Positions 32,301 to 43,398 of a stretch of 64,000 nucleotides of DNA are shown in pieces (the first letter of the stretch is position 1; every line of letters starts with the position of its first letter). This stretch comes from Argyresthia goedartella. Taxonomy: Eukaryota; Arthropoda; Insecta; Lepidoptera; Argyresthiidae. The DNA lies in the NCBI GenBank assembly GCA_949825045.1, contig OX463832.1, forward strand, positions 17,912,552 through 17,976,551. The letters run 5' to 3'. Made by a program: the position numbers and the translations under genes. Under the pieces are notes generated by a model, which was given only the letters and a program-made list of their open reading frames with translations, was not told the DNA's origin and ran no database searches.

Positions 32301-33023
32301 TCACTAAAATAAGGGTACGAGGACACCCTATCAGCATTTTGTTTTGGAGGAAATAGGGCAGCCATTATGCTCCAAAGAAAGCAATAATTATCAGCGTTTT
32401 TTATGTTGACACAAGCACGTTTATTTTTAATGAATTTAGGTAATTCAATAAAACTGGAGCCCCGCAATGGATTATACTTATTCACATATATCTCCAAATA
32501 CATATTAGTCAAAAATGACCAACCGCTCTCTCGATCTTGAAATTCACTAATCTTTGTAAGTACATATTTTATCTACCACTGTTGAAAAATTTTGAAAGAT
32601 AACCATGTTTTCGGTTGCAAATGACTTTATTTCGGTTGTATCGTTTTTAGGTAAATAAAATTGAGCAAAGAATTCGAAGTTGACTTTTAGCGAATTATAT
32701 GCAACAACTTTCGCGTCGAGTATTTGCCTCACATAGCGACGCAGTGCTAAGATATAGTCACGGGTTGGAGTGTGCCCCTCCACTGGGTCCTTAGATGATG
32801 GTAGTTGAGGATCATTATTTGACGCGGTACTAATAGCTTGTTGGTTAGAGCAAACTCGATAAGAAGCGATTCGATTCCTGAACGCACTTGAGAACTTTGA
32901 AATGTTGTCACCGACATGTATCAAACTATTGTTTTTATGTAAAGTAGACCGTAAATGTGCAGAGAAGATTCGACTTTGAATAGAGTTATCACAAACCTCA
33001 CAAAATATGGTTTTGTCACCCAT
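29345..33023 (-). pseudogene. Polinton protein-primed DNA polymerase B, multiply broken
   Basis: Runs from ATG 33023 (MGDKTIFCEVC) to about 29345 in many frames. N-terminal C2H2-like unit, then FIELPKFIKNKRACVNIKN and NADRVSSYPYF (about 32500-32290), the exonuclease motif YADFESLL (about 31890), a zinc-like CHICSERL...DHCHLTGRF, the LGEYTDLYLKSDVILL block (31040), the YG motif A region with a stop in it (about 30770), LLNNSIFGKN (motif B, about 30010), the catalytic DTDS (about 29710) and a C-terminal MYFHQYFDASNYPMNN. It replicates Polinton DNA with a protein primer. It contains stops, frameshifts and a 310-bp foreign antisense insertion at 30237-30546. Confidence 0.85.
30237..30546 (+). pseudogene. 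Phospholipase-protein gene fragment inserted antisense in polymerase B
   Basis: This plus-strand piece matches the middle and end of the phospholipase-like gene at 23517-24152 (from GEK-ASWLVNKV to FAGLSALGSLAGGAAG) with many substitutions and a frameshift after KNLKK. The catalytic domain is absent. Polymerase B sequence is continuous on both sides (LPFALK on one side, PGSKTRKLTPN on the other). Flanking CTGGTGCAA (30228-30236) and CTGGCGCAA (30538-30546) look like a 9-bp duplication or microhomology. Confidence 0.8.
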
Positions 33024-33035
33024 GTTATAATTAGT

Positions 33036-34507
33036 ACAGCACGGCTTCCTCCGAGGCCGGTCTACTACCACGAATCTCGCTCTGTTCACGAACTTCTGCC
33101 TTAATTCAATGGAAAAACGTCGGCAGGTTGATGTGATCTACACTGACTTCGAAAAGGCCTTTGATCGTGTTGATCACACCATCCTGCTGCGCAAATTGGA
33201 ACACCTAGGAATTCACGGGGACCTACTGCGCTGGATACAATCATACCTCACCAAAAGGTCACAGGCGGTTGTGGTTGGTGGGTTCAGATCAAACTTCGTG
33301 GACATATCATCTGGTGTCCCACAAGGATCCCACTTGGGGCCCCTCTTGTACAACTCTTATCTATACGACATTTACACCTGCTTTAGTAGTGCGTCCTTTC
33401 TTATGTACGCAGACGATACAAAAATATTTATGGATATCAAGGGACCGACGGACTGTGCTTACCTTCAAAATGACCTAAACACATTATCAAAATACTACAT
33501 CACTAATAGAATTAAAGTTAATACCATGAAATGCCAATTAATATCCTTTTCACGGAAAACCAGTCCCTTGCACTTCTCATACACAATCCAGGATCAGCGT
33601 ATTGAACGTGTTCAACTAGTGCGTGATCTTGGCGTACACCTGGATCACCAATTAAATATGAACGAGCATGTAGATATCATCACCAGGAAAGCCTACAAAA
33701 ACTTAGGGTTTGTACTGCGCACCTGCCAACCTTTTAGGGATATATCTTGCATAAAAAAGGTGTTCTTCGCATATGTACGTAGTATCCTTGAATATGCATC
33801 AAGTATTTGGAATCCCCACTACATCACACACCAGCAAAATCTTGAAAAAATTCAATCCAAATTCCTCAAACACCTTACCTATAAGAGTAACGCATATATC
33901 GATGGCTATGAGGAGAGCTGCTCGCGACACAGGATACCGAGTCTTACGGCGCGCCGCACACTCGCCGACATGTCTCTGCTGTACGACTTGGCGCACGCAA
34001 ACGTGGACTGCCCCGCGCTAGTGAGCCAGCTGCCGCTGTGCACGCCGCGCCGCCGCACCAGACATACAGCTAACTCACTATTCCACCATCCGGCACATCG
34101 TACCAATTACGCCAACAATTCTGTCCTCACTCGAATAGCTAGAACCTACAATAAAACTTTCTCCGACATTGACGTATACCATCATTCCAAAAGTATTTTT
34201 AAACATAAAATTCTTGACACTCTCTGCGGATAACAAAATATAACAATACAGTTTCAATTATAGCTATACACCACCCTTCACATACACACACACTCACATT
34301 GCATTCACACCAACCCCCTCTCAATAATACACAAAACATAGTTCCGAATAAATAACCTATCTATTTTACTAACCCCATAATTTAAGGAGTCTTGAATTAG
34401 GTAATTTATGGAAACCTATAATTGGCTGTAGTAAATAAGTAATTTAATTAAGATAATTAAACTGTAACGCTGTTGGTTTTCTGAATAAATAAAATAAATA
34501 AATAAAT
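33036..34507 (+). mobile_element. 5'-truncated Jockey-type LINE
   Basis: Begins inside the reverse transcriptase (QHGFLRGRSTTTN at about 33036) and ends in an (AATAA/AATA)n tail at 34483-34507. Everything upstream (ORF1, endonuclease) is missing, as after incomplete target-primed reverse transcription. The insertion abuts the start of polymerase B. Target duplication not clear. Confidence 0.85.
33109..34233 (+). pseudogene. Jockey-type reverse transcriptase, C-terminal two thirds
   Basis: The 374-codon frame is open, but the N terminus of the protein is missing. It carries IYTDFEKAFDRVDH (first catalytic Asp), GVPQGSHLGPLLYN and FLMYADDTKIF (YADD), then the thumb GVHLDHQLNM and AYVRSILEYASSIWNPHY, and ends RTYNKTFSDIDVYHHS near the C terminus. 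Coding sense extends upstream to about 33036, so the ATG at 33109 is internal. Catalytic residues are intact, so decay since insertion is slight. Confidence 0.88.
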
Positions 34508-34697
34508 AGTATTTTTCCATACCACTATCTACAGCAAAATTACTCTACGTACTTACCGTACGTATTCTACCTATCAGATAAATATATAACTTAACTATCA
34601 TACGATAAATATATCATTGACGAATGATAAAACAAACAAACCAAAATACATCGAGCTTTACACTATTAGTAGAGACTAATATAAAGCTCTATGTATA
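34508..34697. other. Unassigned spacer
   Basis: 190 AT-rich bases between the LINE tail and the Tc1-like element. Nothing recognised. Confidence 0.4.
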
Positions 34698-36259
34698 CTA
34701 CTCAAAAGAAAATAAGGGCCACTTACATATTTCTGTTTTTGAGTAAATTTTTAGATGTAAACTAATTAATAAGTGACTAATTAATGATGTCCGGCCTCCT
34801 TCAGTATCCAACCTCTTTAATGCTGGTGTTGTCTTACAGCTGGCCAGAAATTGAATCAAATAAAAAAAACGAGTTTCAGGTCAAATTCCTTTCAGATGGA
34901 ATCACAATTTTATTCTGTTAAAAAACTATTTCTGTCCATCTTTTGCTTCTTTTAACATCTTTTGTTAATAATGCCACGTCAACGAAGGCATATGGATACC
35001 ATTACTGCCACCAGAGCCTTTACATTGATTGCTGAAGGTCATTCACAGCGGTCTGTAGCTTTTTCGTTGGGTTTCTCTCGCCGAGCCATCCACAATGTAT
35101 GGGATCGGTTCCAAGAGACTGGCAGTGTTGCAAGAAGGCCTGCATCGGGCAGGGTGCGAGCGACTACGGCACAAGAGGATCGCTACATCCGATTGAGTGC
35201 CCGTCGAGAGCGCTCTGTGACGGCACGTAAGTTACAAAATCGCCTACGGTTGACAACGGGGACTCGTGTTAGTGACCAAACGATACGTAATCGACTGCAT
35301 GAAGACCAGCAAAGGTCCAGACGCCGAGTAGTATGAATTCCTTTATCTAGGTTTCGACGTGGAAATCGTTTAAGTTTTTGCCGCGAACATTCAGATTGGA
35401 GCATGAATCAATGGGGTATGGTGCTCTTCACAGATGAGTGTAAAGTGAAGATTTGTGAGTGATGATCGGCGGATTAGAGTATGGAGACAGGGTGAGAGAT
35501 TTTCCGATGTCTGCATCAAGGAAATTGACCGCTTTGGAGGTCCTAGTGTGATGGTTTGGGCTGGGATTAGCTTACAAGGCAAAACTGAGCTGGTTTTCTT
35601 AAATCAAGGCACAGTAACTGCACAACGGTACATCGATGAAGTCATCAGGCCTCATGTGATTCCATTCTCACAGAGAGTGGGGCCAGGGTTCTGGTTAATG
35701 CTTGACAATGCCCGCCCACACACAGCTCGGGCCACTCAGACTGTACTGGATGACTCCCATATTCGTGTCCTACCTTGGCCAGCGTATAGTCCGGATTTAA
35801 ATCCAATAGAGCATATGTGGTACCAATTAAAACGAAGGGTTAGGGAGCATGAGCAAGAGGTTCACAACCAGCAACAGCTTATGGATGCTCTGAAACGTGT
35901 GTGGGAAGAGATACCTGATGAATACATCAGAAACTTAATCGAAAGTATGCATTCAAGGCTCCAGGTGTGTGAAAACAGGAGAGGAGAACACACCCGTTAC
36001 TAAACCATTAAAAAAACAGCTTGTGTCAGTTTTTGTTTTGTTTTGCAAAGAGTTTCTGTTTAGTTTTTGCTGTTGACAATGGGCTAATTTCATGTTAATT
36101 GAAATAAGTGAAACAATTGACTACAAAATTAAATGGTTATTAGCATAAGTTAAAACAAAAGCCTTGTTACATGTTATTTTAATAAATATACATTACTGTT
36201 TACTATATTTTTCACGTAGCAATCAAAATACTTAGTGGCCCCTATTTTCTTTTGAGTAG
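34698..36259 (+). mobile_element. Tc1-like DNA transposon
   Basis: 1562 bp with terminal inverted repeats: CTACTCAAAAGAAAATAAGG...CCACT at 34698-34722 and its near-exact complement at 36234-36259. TA flanks both ends (34696-34697, 36260-36261). It encodes one transposase, broken by one stop and one frameshift. Element length and gene placement are standard for Tc1. Confidence 0.93.
34962..36003 (+). pseudogene. Tc1-like DD34E transposase, one stop and one frameshift
   Basis: N-terminal paired helix-turn-helix (AFTLIAEGHSQRSVAFSLGF, TARKLQNRL) for TIR binding, then an RNase H-like core: first Asp in VLFTDECK, second in LMLDNARPH and Glu in SPDLNPIEHMW. Exactly 34 residues separate the second Asp and the Glu, so DD34E. 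A TGA at 35334-35336 sits where a CGA Arg codon fits, and an extra base near 35445-35455 shifts the frame after TDECK. The rest (35455-36003) is open to TAA. Few lesions: probably recently active. Confidence 0.9.
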
Positions 36260-36309
36260 TATATATTCTATATGAATTATAGAATGAAAAATATACTTTA
36301 TAAACCTCT

Positions 36310-36376
36310 CTTTGCCAGAGGCAACTATAAGGAGAGCGACATCTTCGGGAGTAAAGTAAAATATTTGAAATGCGCG
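36310..36376 (-). repeat. Split LTR, first half
   Basis: Matches 43399-43467 (TTTGCCAGAGGCAA...TTCGGGAGTAAAG...ATGCGCG). Its continuation is at 42029-42209. Confidence 0.82.
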
Positions 36377-37153
36377 TGTTGGATTATTCTCTATAATCTC
36401 GATAAGCAAACCTAGATTCAGCAGATTACTATTAGGATCCCTGGTTATCCATTATATTCACCATCACATTCCCTAATAATGACATCTGAGAAATGAAATA
36501 ACACATTACCTTATATTTCATTTATTGAAAGTGAAACTTGAGGGAAACACAATGAAAGTACGATTTTATGTGAAAATATATTACACTGTATATAAAATAA
36601 ACTAATCTACTGTCAGATATTTATTCGCATGGTCATAAAACACCCAATATCCTTTATATCGTCGATATATCTACAAAACTAGTTGTTACAATAGAATATC
36701 GCCTCTTTTTCTATATAGGATACAAGTAGCACAAAATAATATTAAAACAGATTTAGCACAATGTAACATAATCATTGAGCCAGAAACATAAAAGCACAAT
36801 GAAAGGCAGGATTAATTCACTTACCGAGATTAGTTCGGAACGGACGCCCAGACACAAGTGACCGGCCATGTTATTCACTGTTGCTTTTATACCCTGTCTG
36901 ACAATAACAGATTTGCCGCCACACGTGGCCGCTTTGGCGCCACACAAACATAATTGTAGAAAGACAGAAATACATGTAAAATCTTAGTGATTTAAATCGT
37001 GTAAAATATTATTAATTATTATGACAATTATCTGATATTATGGTCTTATTATTTATTATAAATTATATTTATAGAAACAACTATTTCGAATATACCGGAA
37101 ATTGATTTAATAAGGACTTGTGAATTCTAATATGATTTCCATAATTAATTTCG
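36377..37153 (-). repeat. 3' LTR of second Ty3/Gypsy element, truncated
   Basis: 777 bp matching 40962-41738 with a few substitutions. The remaining 290 bp of the LTR (equivalent to 41739-42028) are absent. Confidence 0.9.
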
Positions 37154-38188
37154 TCTTACACCGTCAAACCTGGTTTTGAACTTTTCCGCTTCAGAACATA
37201 GACGTTGGTATGCCAATTCTCGGTCGGATCTTAAGTCAACATTAGACTCTGCAACATTAAGGTCATTCAAACATGTTTGTATACAAGGGATGTTGGCCTC
37301 GCAACCTATGAGTAAACGAATTGGATTAAAACCTGTGGATTTTTGAACGGTGGTATTGATTGATTGTTGAACTTTAAACAAACCGCTTGGCCAATCTGAC
37401 GAACCATTACAGGTTGTATTTAACATATTGATAACGGTTGCTACATATCGTTCTACCTGTCCGTTGCCTCTAGGAGTGCCAGTAGCAATCATATGATGCT
37501 CAATACCTAATTCTGAAAATAGTGATCTAATCTGAAGAGAAATAAAGTTAGTACCCCTATCCGTGATAACTATGGATGGAGTACCAAAGGTAGTGATGGT
37601 ATCTCTAATAAGGGGTACTAATTCTTGGGCACTGAGAGTTTTAAGAGGTTTTAGAAGGCAAAACTTAGTAAAACCATCAATTATTAGTAGAATGTATTTG
37701 AAGCCATCCTCAGTCTGTGTAAAAGGTCCTGTACAATCCAAATGAACTGTATGGAAGGGTATTGGCGTTTTATCAATGGGGTGGAGAAAACCTTGTTTTG
37801 GGCCAGAGTAACCTTTACGTTGGACACAGATCAGGCAGTGCTTCAAATTTTTTTTTACAAATGCTGTCATACGAGGAAACCAAAAGTGTTCACGAAGTTT
37901 ATGTAAGGTTTTGCCTAACCCAATGTGACAGTTCCTATCATGAAAAAGACGCAAAAGGTTGAATCTGGCTCCTCGTGGTACAAATAATTTTGGTTTATCA
38001 GGTTGAGCTTTATAGAATAATAGACCATTCTCAACTATGTATCGCGGCCCGTCTAGTTCACCAGCTACAACTTTACTGGTGAGATCCTGGACTTCTGCAT
38101 CGTTTTGTTGGGCAACCTCCAACCACGAACGAGGTTCATCAATTAGATTGATTTCATATTCTTGTTGAGATGTTAAGCTAGAACCCAA
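37145..38188 (-). pseudogene. pol: Integrase of second Ty3/Gypsy element
   Basis: HHCC zinc domain (HDRNCHIGLG...CLICVQRKG) and DDE core: D in VHLDCTGPF, D in ITDRGTNFIS, E in PRGNGQVERYVA. The C-terminal part ends GVRRN at a stop at 37145 that falls inside the truncated LTR, so the normal C terminus has been replaced by deletion. It overlaps the RNase H piece in another frame. Confidence 0.87.
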
Positions 38189-38483
38189 TATTTGTTTTGT
38201 GGTTGTAACGGTATTTGGAGTTGTTAGTCAGAAAAGAGGGAAAAAATTCTGTGGGGCTTTCAATTGGGTTGCGACTAAAGAAATCTGCATGGCCTATGTA
38301 TTTACCCTTTTTGTAAGTGATATCGAAATCGAAATCCTGCATGAAGGTCCACCAACGAGCTACGCGTGGGGATAAATCCTTTTTGTTCATAGTTGATTTA
38401 ATGGAATTGCAATCTGTGATTATTTGAAATTTGATACCTAAAAGATATACCCTGAATTGTTTCAAAGCGTTATAGATAGCCAA
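38178..38483 (-). pseudogene. pol: RNase H of second Ty3/Gypsy element
   Basis: Carries AIYNALKQFRVYLLG, FQIITDCNSIKSTM and RWWTFMQDFDFDITYKKGK, with NPIESP at its end, the pattern of a Ty3/Gypsy RNase H and connection. The start is cut by frameshifts between 38483 and 38596 where the first RNase H residues lie. Confidence 0.82.
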
Positions 38484-38595
38484 AGTTTCCAGGTCATAGA
38501 ACAGTACTTAGATTCAGCAGGTGAAGTCCTTTTACTATAATAAGCAACTACCCTTTTGACATTATCAACTCTTTGTACTAGTACTGCTCCGTAAC

Positions 38596-40031
38596 CTAAT
38601 GAACGTCTGTGTAAAGTTCCGTTGGTAACTTTGGGTCAAAGACTACTAGTAAAGGCTTTGTGGATAAATGCTTTATGACATAATCCCTAGCATTATCCTG
38701 CTCAAGTCCCCATTCCCATTTTTGGTCAGTTTTTAACAATTTTGTTATACAGGCTGTACTAGAAGCGAAGTTTGGTATGAACTTTCTAAAATAACTTGCT
38801 AGTCCCATAAACTGGCGTACTTGTTTGATATTAGTTGGGACCGGGGAATGAACCAAAGCAGCTACTTTTGAATCACTAGGTCTTATACCTTCCCGAGATA
38901 TATGCCGTCCTAAATATTCAATTTCTTGAACGAAGAACATACACTTCTCAAGATTGATAGTAAAACCTGCGATACTAAGTGCTTCAAGAGTTTGGTCGAG
39001 ATACGATAATCCCTCCTCTATGGTAGAAAAAGGAATTAAAATATCGTCAATATAGACGAGAAGAAATTGCAAGTCTTGTACAGCCTTTGTAATAGCTCGT
39101 TGAAACACAGCTGGGCCGTTACAAATACTAAAAGGCATTTTAACAAATTCGTAATGACCACTGGGTGTCACAAAGGCTGTGTATTTGATTGAATCAGATG
39201 CTACTGGGATTTGGTAAAATCCGTTTTTCATATCAATCGAGGTAAAGTATTTTGCCTTACCGAGCCTATCGATCTGGTCCTCGATAAGAGGAAGTGGATA
39301 TCTGTCCTTTTCCAAAATTTTGTTTAATGCTCTAAAGTCGACACATAACCTATCGTTTCCATTTTTCTTTTTAACCAATATTACAGGGCTTGCGAAAGGA
39401 GAATCGCTTTCTCGAATTATGTTTTTCTCTATAAGACCTCTAATTATCTCATCCACTTTATCTTTTTCAACAGGAGCCAATCGATAGGGTCGGTAATTAA
39501 CGGTTTCATTTCCTTTTATTCGTAGATTTAGTTCGCCTGTGCTGACCGTGCTAATTTCATCCAAGATAGAAGGGAATTTTTCAAAAATATTTTTTATCTT
39601 TTCTTGTACTTCAGGGATTAAATGACCAATTTTAGAATCTAATTCACATAAACCAGAATCTGAAGAAACGAAATTAACTTCTGTTTTGGATTCTATATGC
39701 TTCCTGACTAAACGACTACCAGAAGAATCAGTTATAATCTCTAAATCTGGATAATTAACTGCATTTCTACCGATTAGCAGATCATAACAAAAATCATCAT
39801 CTCTGACTACATAAATATCAAGTTATATACCAACACCTTCAAACTGAACGATAACTGTAATCGTGGCAAATACGTGGATTTTGCTACTACCTATACCATT
39901 TAGGTACAGAGATGTCGGTGTAAGATGGCAATCTATTTTTTTTGCTACAGATTCCCTAATTATACTACAACTCGCACCTGTATCAATAAGTAAGTTTATA
40001 CATTGATTGTTAATGGAAACAGGTGTGAGAT
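38596..40031 (-). pseudogene. pol: Protease and reverse transcriptase of second Ty3/Gypsy element
   Basis: Entered by a -1 shift from gag. The protease has LLIDTGASCSIIRESVA (catalytic DTG, about 39970) and LLIGRNAVN; a TAA near 39820 breaks it. The RT (open from 39564) shows VKKKNGNDRLCVDFRALN, YFTSIDMKNGFYQIPV, LLVYIDDILIPF (YIDD) and the thumb RQFMGLASYFRKFIPNF. In the palm, KMPFSICNGPAVFQ has Ile-Cys where the Gypsy motif usually reads Gly-Leu. The frame ends near DVH at 38596. Confidence 0.87.
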
Positions 40032-40905
40032 TTAGTTCTGTCTTCCTAAAAAATTAATTTGCTTTGTTGGGACAACAGTAACCGTGGTAGATTTATTTAT
40101 CTCAGATCTTTGTTTGTGATAACAGATATTCTCCGTGTGGCCCACCTTTTTGCAATAATTACAAGTCTTACGATAATCCTGGGGTTTAGGATCCTGTGTG
40201 AGCTGTCCAGGTTGCACTTGCGAATTTCTGGGGCATTGATATTGGACATGTCCGGTCTGATTACAAGAGAAACATCTCTGCACAAGCTGAATATTGCCAA
40301 ACCTGGACCGTTTGGCTCCACTGGGTCCTAAACCAATATTTTCTTTGATAACCGTATCTAAAGGCCTCTTCTTAGTCTTGACGTAGGAAGACAACAAAGA
40401 AATCAGTTCTGCTGTTGTAGTGACACCATTATTTAGGCTAGCCATTTTGACGTCGACGTCGCTAATGCCACCACAAACTAGTTAAATCAATTGTCCATCC
40501 GTAAACGCTACTTTGGTATTGTGCAGCAATCTCAATTTTTCCCTAGCATATTCACTATAAGACTCCAATGTATCTGATGAAAATAGTACCGCTTTGCTGA
40601 GTTTCCCCGACAAATTTTTCTTTTCGGGGTAAGCATCGATAATATCTACCGTCTGAAGGCTCCCATGATTCATACCATGATAAACAAGAACCCTTAAGGG
40701 CTTTACCGGCTTTGGCTGCTGTTTTCAAGCTGCTCCACTTGAGTTCTGTGGCGAGAGACCCGATGCTGTTGCACCAGCTAGCAGCTCCGCAGTCGCTCCG
40801 CTCGGGGTCGAAGAGCGGTAACGCGATGTCGTCATCTTTATGATGCGTAGTGGTCACTGCATCGCGAATCGCTGATAAAAGACTCGTGATCGCCGCAGCA
40901 TCCAT
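40032..40905 (-). pseudogene. gag: Gag of second Ty3/Gypsy element
   Basis: From ATG 40905 (MDAAAITSLLSAIRD) to TAA 40032, with a frameshift near 40670 and a TAA at 40482-40484, otherwise the same frame. The last third is nucleocapsid with two CCHC knuckles, CFSCNQTGHVQYQC and CNYCKKVGHTENIC. The final codons AAT TTT TTA hold a canonical slippery heptamer (40053-40047). Confidence 0.82.
40047..40053 (-). promoter_or_regulatory. Programmed -1 frameshift site, U UUU UUA
   Basis: On the minus strand the last gag codons read AAT TTT TTA GGA, i.e. T TTT TTA in the X XXY YYZ phase. A -1 slip gives AGG AAG ACA and enters the protease frame, whose catalytic Asp lies about 25 codons later. The zero frame stops four codons after the site. 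This is the same heptamer as in HIV-1 gag-pol. A downstream stem or pseudoknot was not modelled. Confidence 0.7.
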
Positions 40906-40961
40906 CCTGGAACTTAGAAATAAACATGTTAACAAGAAGGCTCGGGCGATCCCACTTCTGA

Positions 40962-42028
40962 TGTTGGATTATTCTCTATAATCTCGATAAGCAAACCTAG
41001 ATTCAGCAGATTACTATTAGGATCCCTGGTTATCCATTATATTCACCATCACATTCCCTAATAATGACATCTGAGAAATGAAATAACACATTACCTTATA
41101 TTTCATTTATTGAAAGTGAAACTTGAGGGAAACACAATGAAAGTACGATTTTATGTGAATATATATTACACTGTATATAAAATAAACTAATCTACTGTCA
41201 GATATTTATTCGCATGGTCATAAAACACCCAATATCCTTTATATCGTCGATATATCTACAAAACCAGTTGTTACAATAGAATATCGCCTCTTTTTCTATA
41301 TAGGATACAAGTAGCACAAAATAATATTAAAACAGATTTAGCACAATGTAAAATAATCATTGAGCCAGAAACATAAAAGCACAATGAAAGGCAGGATTAA
41401 TTCACTTACCGAGATTAGTTCGGAACGGACGCCCAGACACAAGTGACCGGCCATGTTATTCACTGTTGCTTTTATACCCTGTCTGACAATAACAGATTTG
41501 CCGCCACACGTGGCCGCTTTGGCGCCACACAAACATAATTGTAGAAAGACAGAAATACATGTAAAATCTTAGTGATTTAAATCGTGTAAAATATTATTAA
41601 TTATTATGACAATTATCTGATATTATGATCTTATTATTTATTATAAATTATATTTATAGAAACAACTATTTCGAATATACCGGAAATTGATTTAATAAGG
41701 ACTTGTAAATTCTAATATGATTTCCATAATTAATTTCGCATTTTATGATGAATTTGAGGCTAAGTAGCCTAAAATTTTGTAATCATAAATAAGTATTTAT
41801 GATTACAAAATTATCTTATAAAATAATCATATTTATTACGGAAATGCGGAAGTGACAATGACATGATATTGACTCGAACACCATTTATAAATTCTTAAAC
41901 GTTGTTAATAATTTAATTTGTATTTCATAATGAATATCCTGTCATTAATTTATAATTAATTACTACTTTACTGATATGTTATTTACAATATTTTATTATA
42001 TCCTCCTACGGATACGGATATTCTGTCA
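40962..42028 (-). repeat. 5' LTR of second Ty3/Gypsy element
   Basis: 1067 bp; on the minus strand it begins TGACAGAATATCC and ends CCAACA. The inner 777 bp repeat at 36377-37153. It contains a perfect 18-bp-arm hairpin at 41773-41812. Confidence 0.85.
41773..41812. repeat. Perfect hairpin in LTR, 18-bp arms
   Basis: AATTTTGTAATCATAAAT, loop AAGT, then the exact complement. It lies in the U3-like part of the 5' LTR and is absent from the truncated 3' LTR. Confidence 0.9.
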
Positions 42029-42209
42029 CGCGCAAAAACTAGACTAATTTTATTATAGGAAATCCTAGCTTATATACTAGGTTGGTACATGTTATTAATG
42101 ACGTGCATGAGACATAGTGCGTGATGAATATAAATATACCTTATCTGTGACGGTCGTCAACTTATCTTAACATTACGTGAAAATATGAGTAACATAGTCG
42201 ACCGGCACA
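42029..42209 (-). repeat. Split LTR, second half
   Basis: Matches 43464-43644 (GCGCAAAAACTAGACT...GACCGGCACA) with a few substitutions. Adjoins the purine tract at 42210-42225. Confidence 0.87.
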
Positions 42210-43398
42210 GATACTCCCCCCTTTAGGGAAAAAAATAAATGAATGTACTTATAACAATGGAAAAAATCTAAGTTAGATACCATAACAAACTTATGTCAAC
42301 TGCAATAATAACTAGTAGTATTTTAATAAACATAAAATCAGATCTTCATTGAGCATACTTTAATTTAATCTAAAGGTAAATCTTACACGAATTAGAAAAA
42401 TAAAGGAACTACGGTTATGCGAATTCTACATAAGTTTAAAGAATTACTTAATATTTACCTGCAGGCAAGTCTTGCATCTGGCCGCACACTACATAAAATA
42501 AACTAAAAACTGGAAAACAGAAAAACACTAGGAAATTGGGGCTTCGCGGTTAGTAAACTAACCTAACCTGTAACCTGGAAGAGATCCGCAGAAGAGTCGT
42601 CTGATGCTGCAGCCGCCCATGTTTTTCAGGAATCGATGAGTCAATTTACATCGCACGTCGTTGAAGTTGTAATCACTGTTTGTTTATAATTGCGACCGTA
42701 CCTACACAAGGACGACTGTGCTGAATCAGCGTCAGCATTAAATCTGTAACCTTGGCTGGGCTGTAGGCAGTCAATGATCTCGTACGTCATATGTAAGTGC
42801 GTGCTCTTCACTCTCGAGTGCATATTAAGTTGTCGATTGCTGAAATTTGTGTGCCTAAAAACCTTGGAATTTGGCAAATTAGGGCACATCTTGTACACCA
42901 ATCGTTTATATATAAATATATATATATCTCTCTCTCTCTTCAGTGATTTGATTATTCTTCGTGCGATGTTCTTCCTGGATGATTTCAATATTCGTTGAAT
43001 TAGGTATATCGATGATGTTTCAATACTCTTCTAGGGGCTGGAACGGCTTCCTATGTCTTGAACTTGAAAAGCTGCTTGCTGTGAATGAATTTGCCGACGC
43101 GTTCGTTTCTGCTGGTGCGAGCTCCATTTTGATAAATCAGCAGTCGGCTGACTATCGGTTCATTGTTCGATGTTCGATGCGGGAAATCTTCAGAAATTAT
43201 TTTTCTTTTGGCTTCTGGTCTGTTTTCGAATCTGGTCCGGTCATGGCTTGCTTGAAGTCTTCTTGGTTGCCGAAGTCGGCGATCTTGGACGAAGTGCTTC
43301 TTGCTTGCACTTCTAAGGTGGCAGCACACGGAGTTTTCTTCGCGGCTGGGTCCATGCTGCTATTACCGAAGGTTGCTGATGTTCAAAAGTCGGGTCAC
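42210..43398 (-). other. Interior of non-autonomous CsRn1-like element
   Basis: Contains the purine tract beside the 3' LTR, a (TC/TA)n microsatellite at 42905-42940, and a minus-strand coding-like start MDPAAKKTPCAATLEVQARS just after the primer site that stops after about 50 codons. No protease, RT or integrase: a deletion derivative. Confidence 0.6.

Larger units (their letters stand above)
36377..42028 (-). mobile_element. Ty3/Gypsy retrotransposon with 1.07-kb LTR
   Basis: Plus-strand ends TGTTGGATT and TCTGTCA, flanked by CGCG (36373-36376, 42029-42032). The 5' LTR is 40962-42028. The 3' LTR (36377-37153) lacks its first 290 bp, and pol runs straight into it, so a deletion removed the pol end, the polypurine tract and part of the LTR. 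Gag has two zinc knuckles and a U UUU UUA slippery site leads to pol in the -1 frame. Protease, RT, RNase H and integrase follow. It lies inside the LTR of another element. Confidence 0.9.

Noticed and set aside
42905..42940. Regulatory (TC/TA)n repeat
   Set aside because: A simple microsatellite with no other support.
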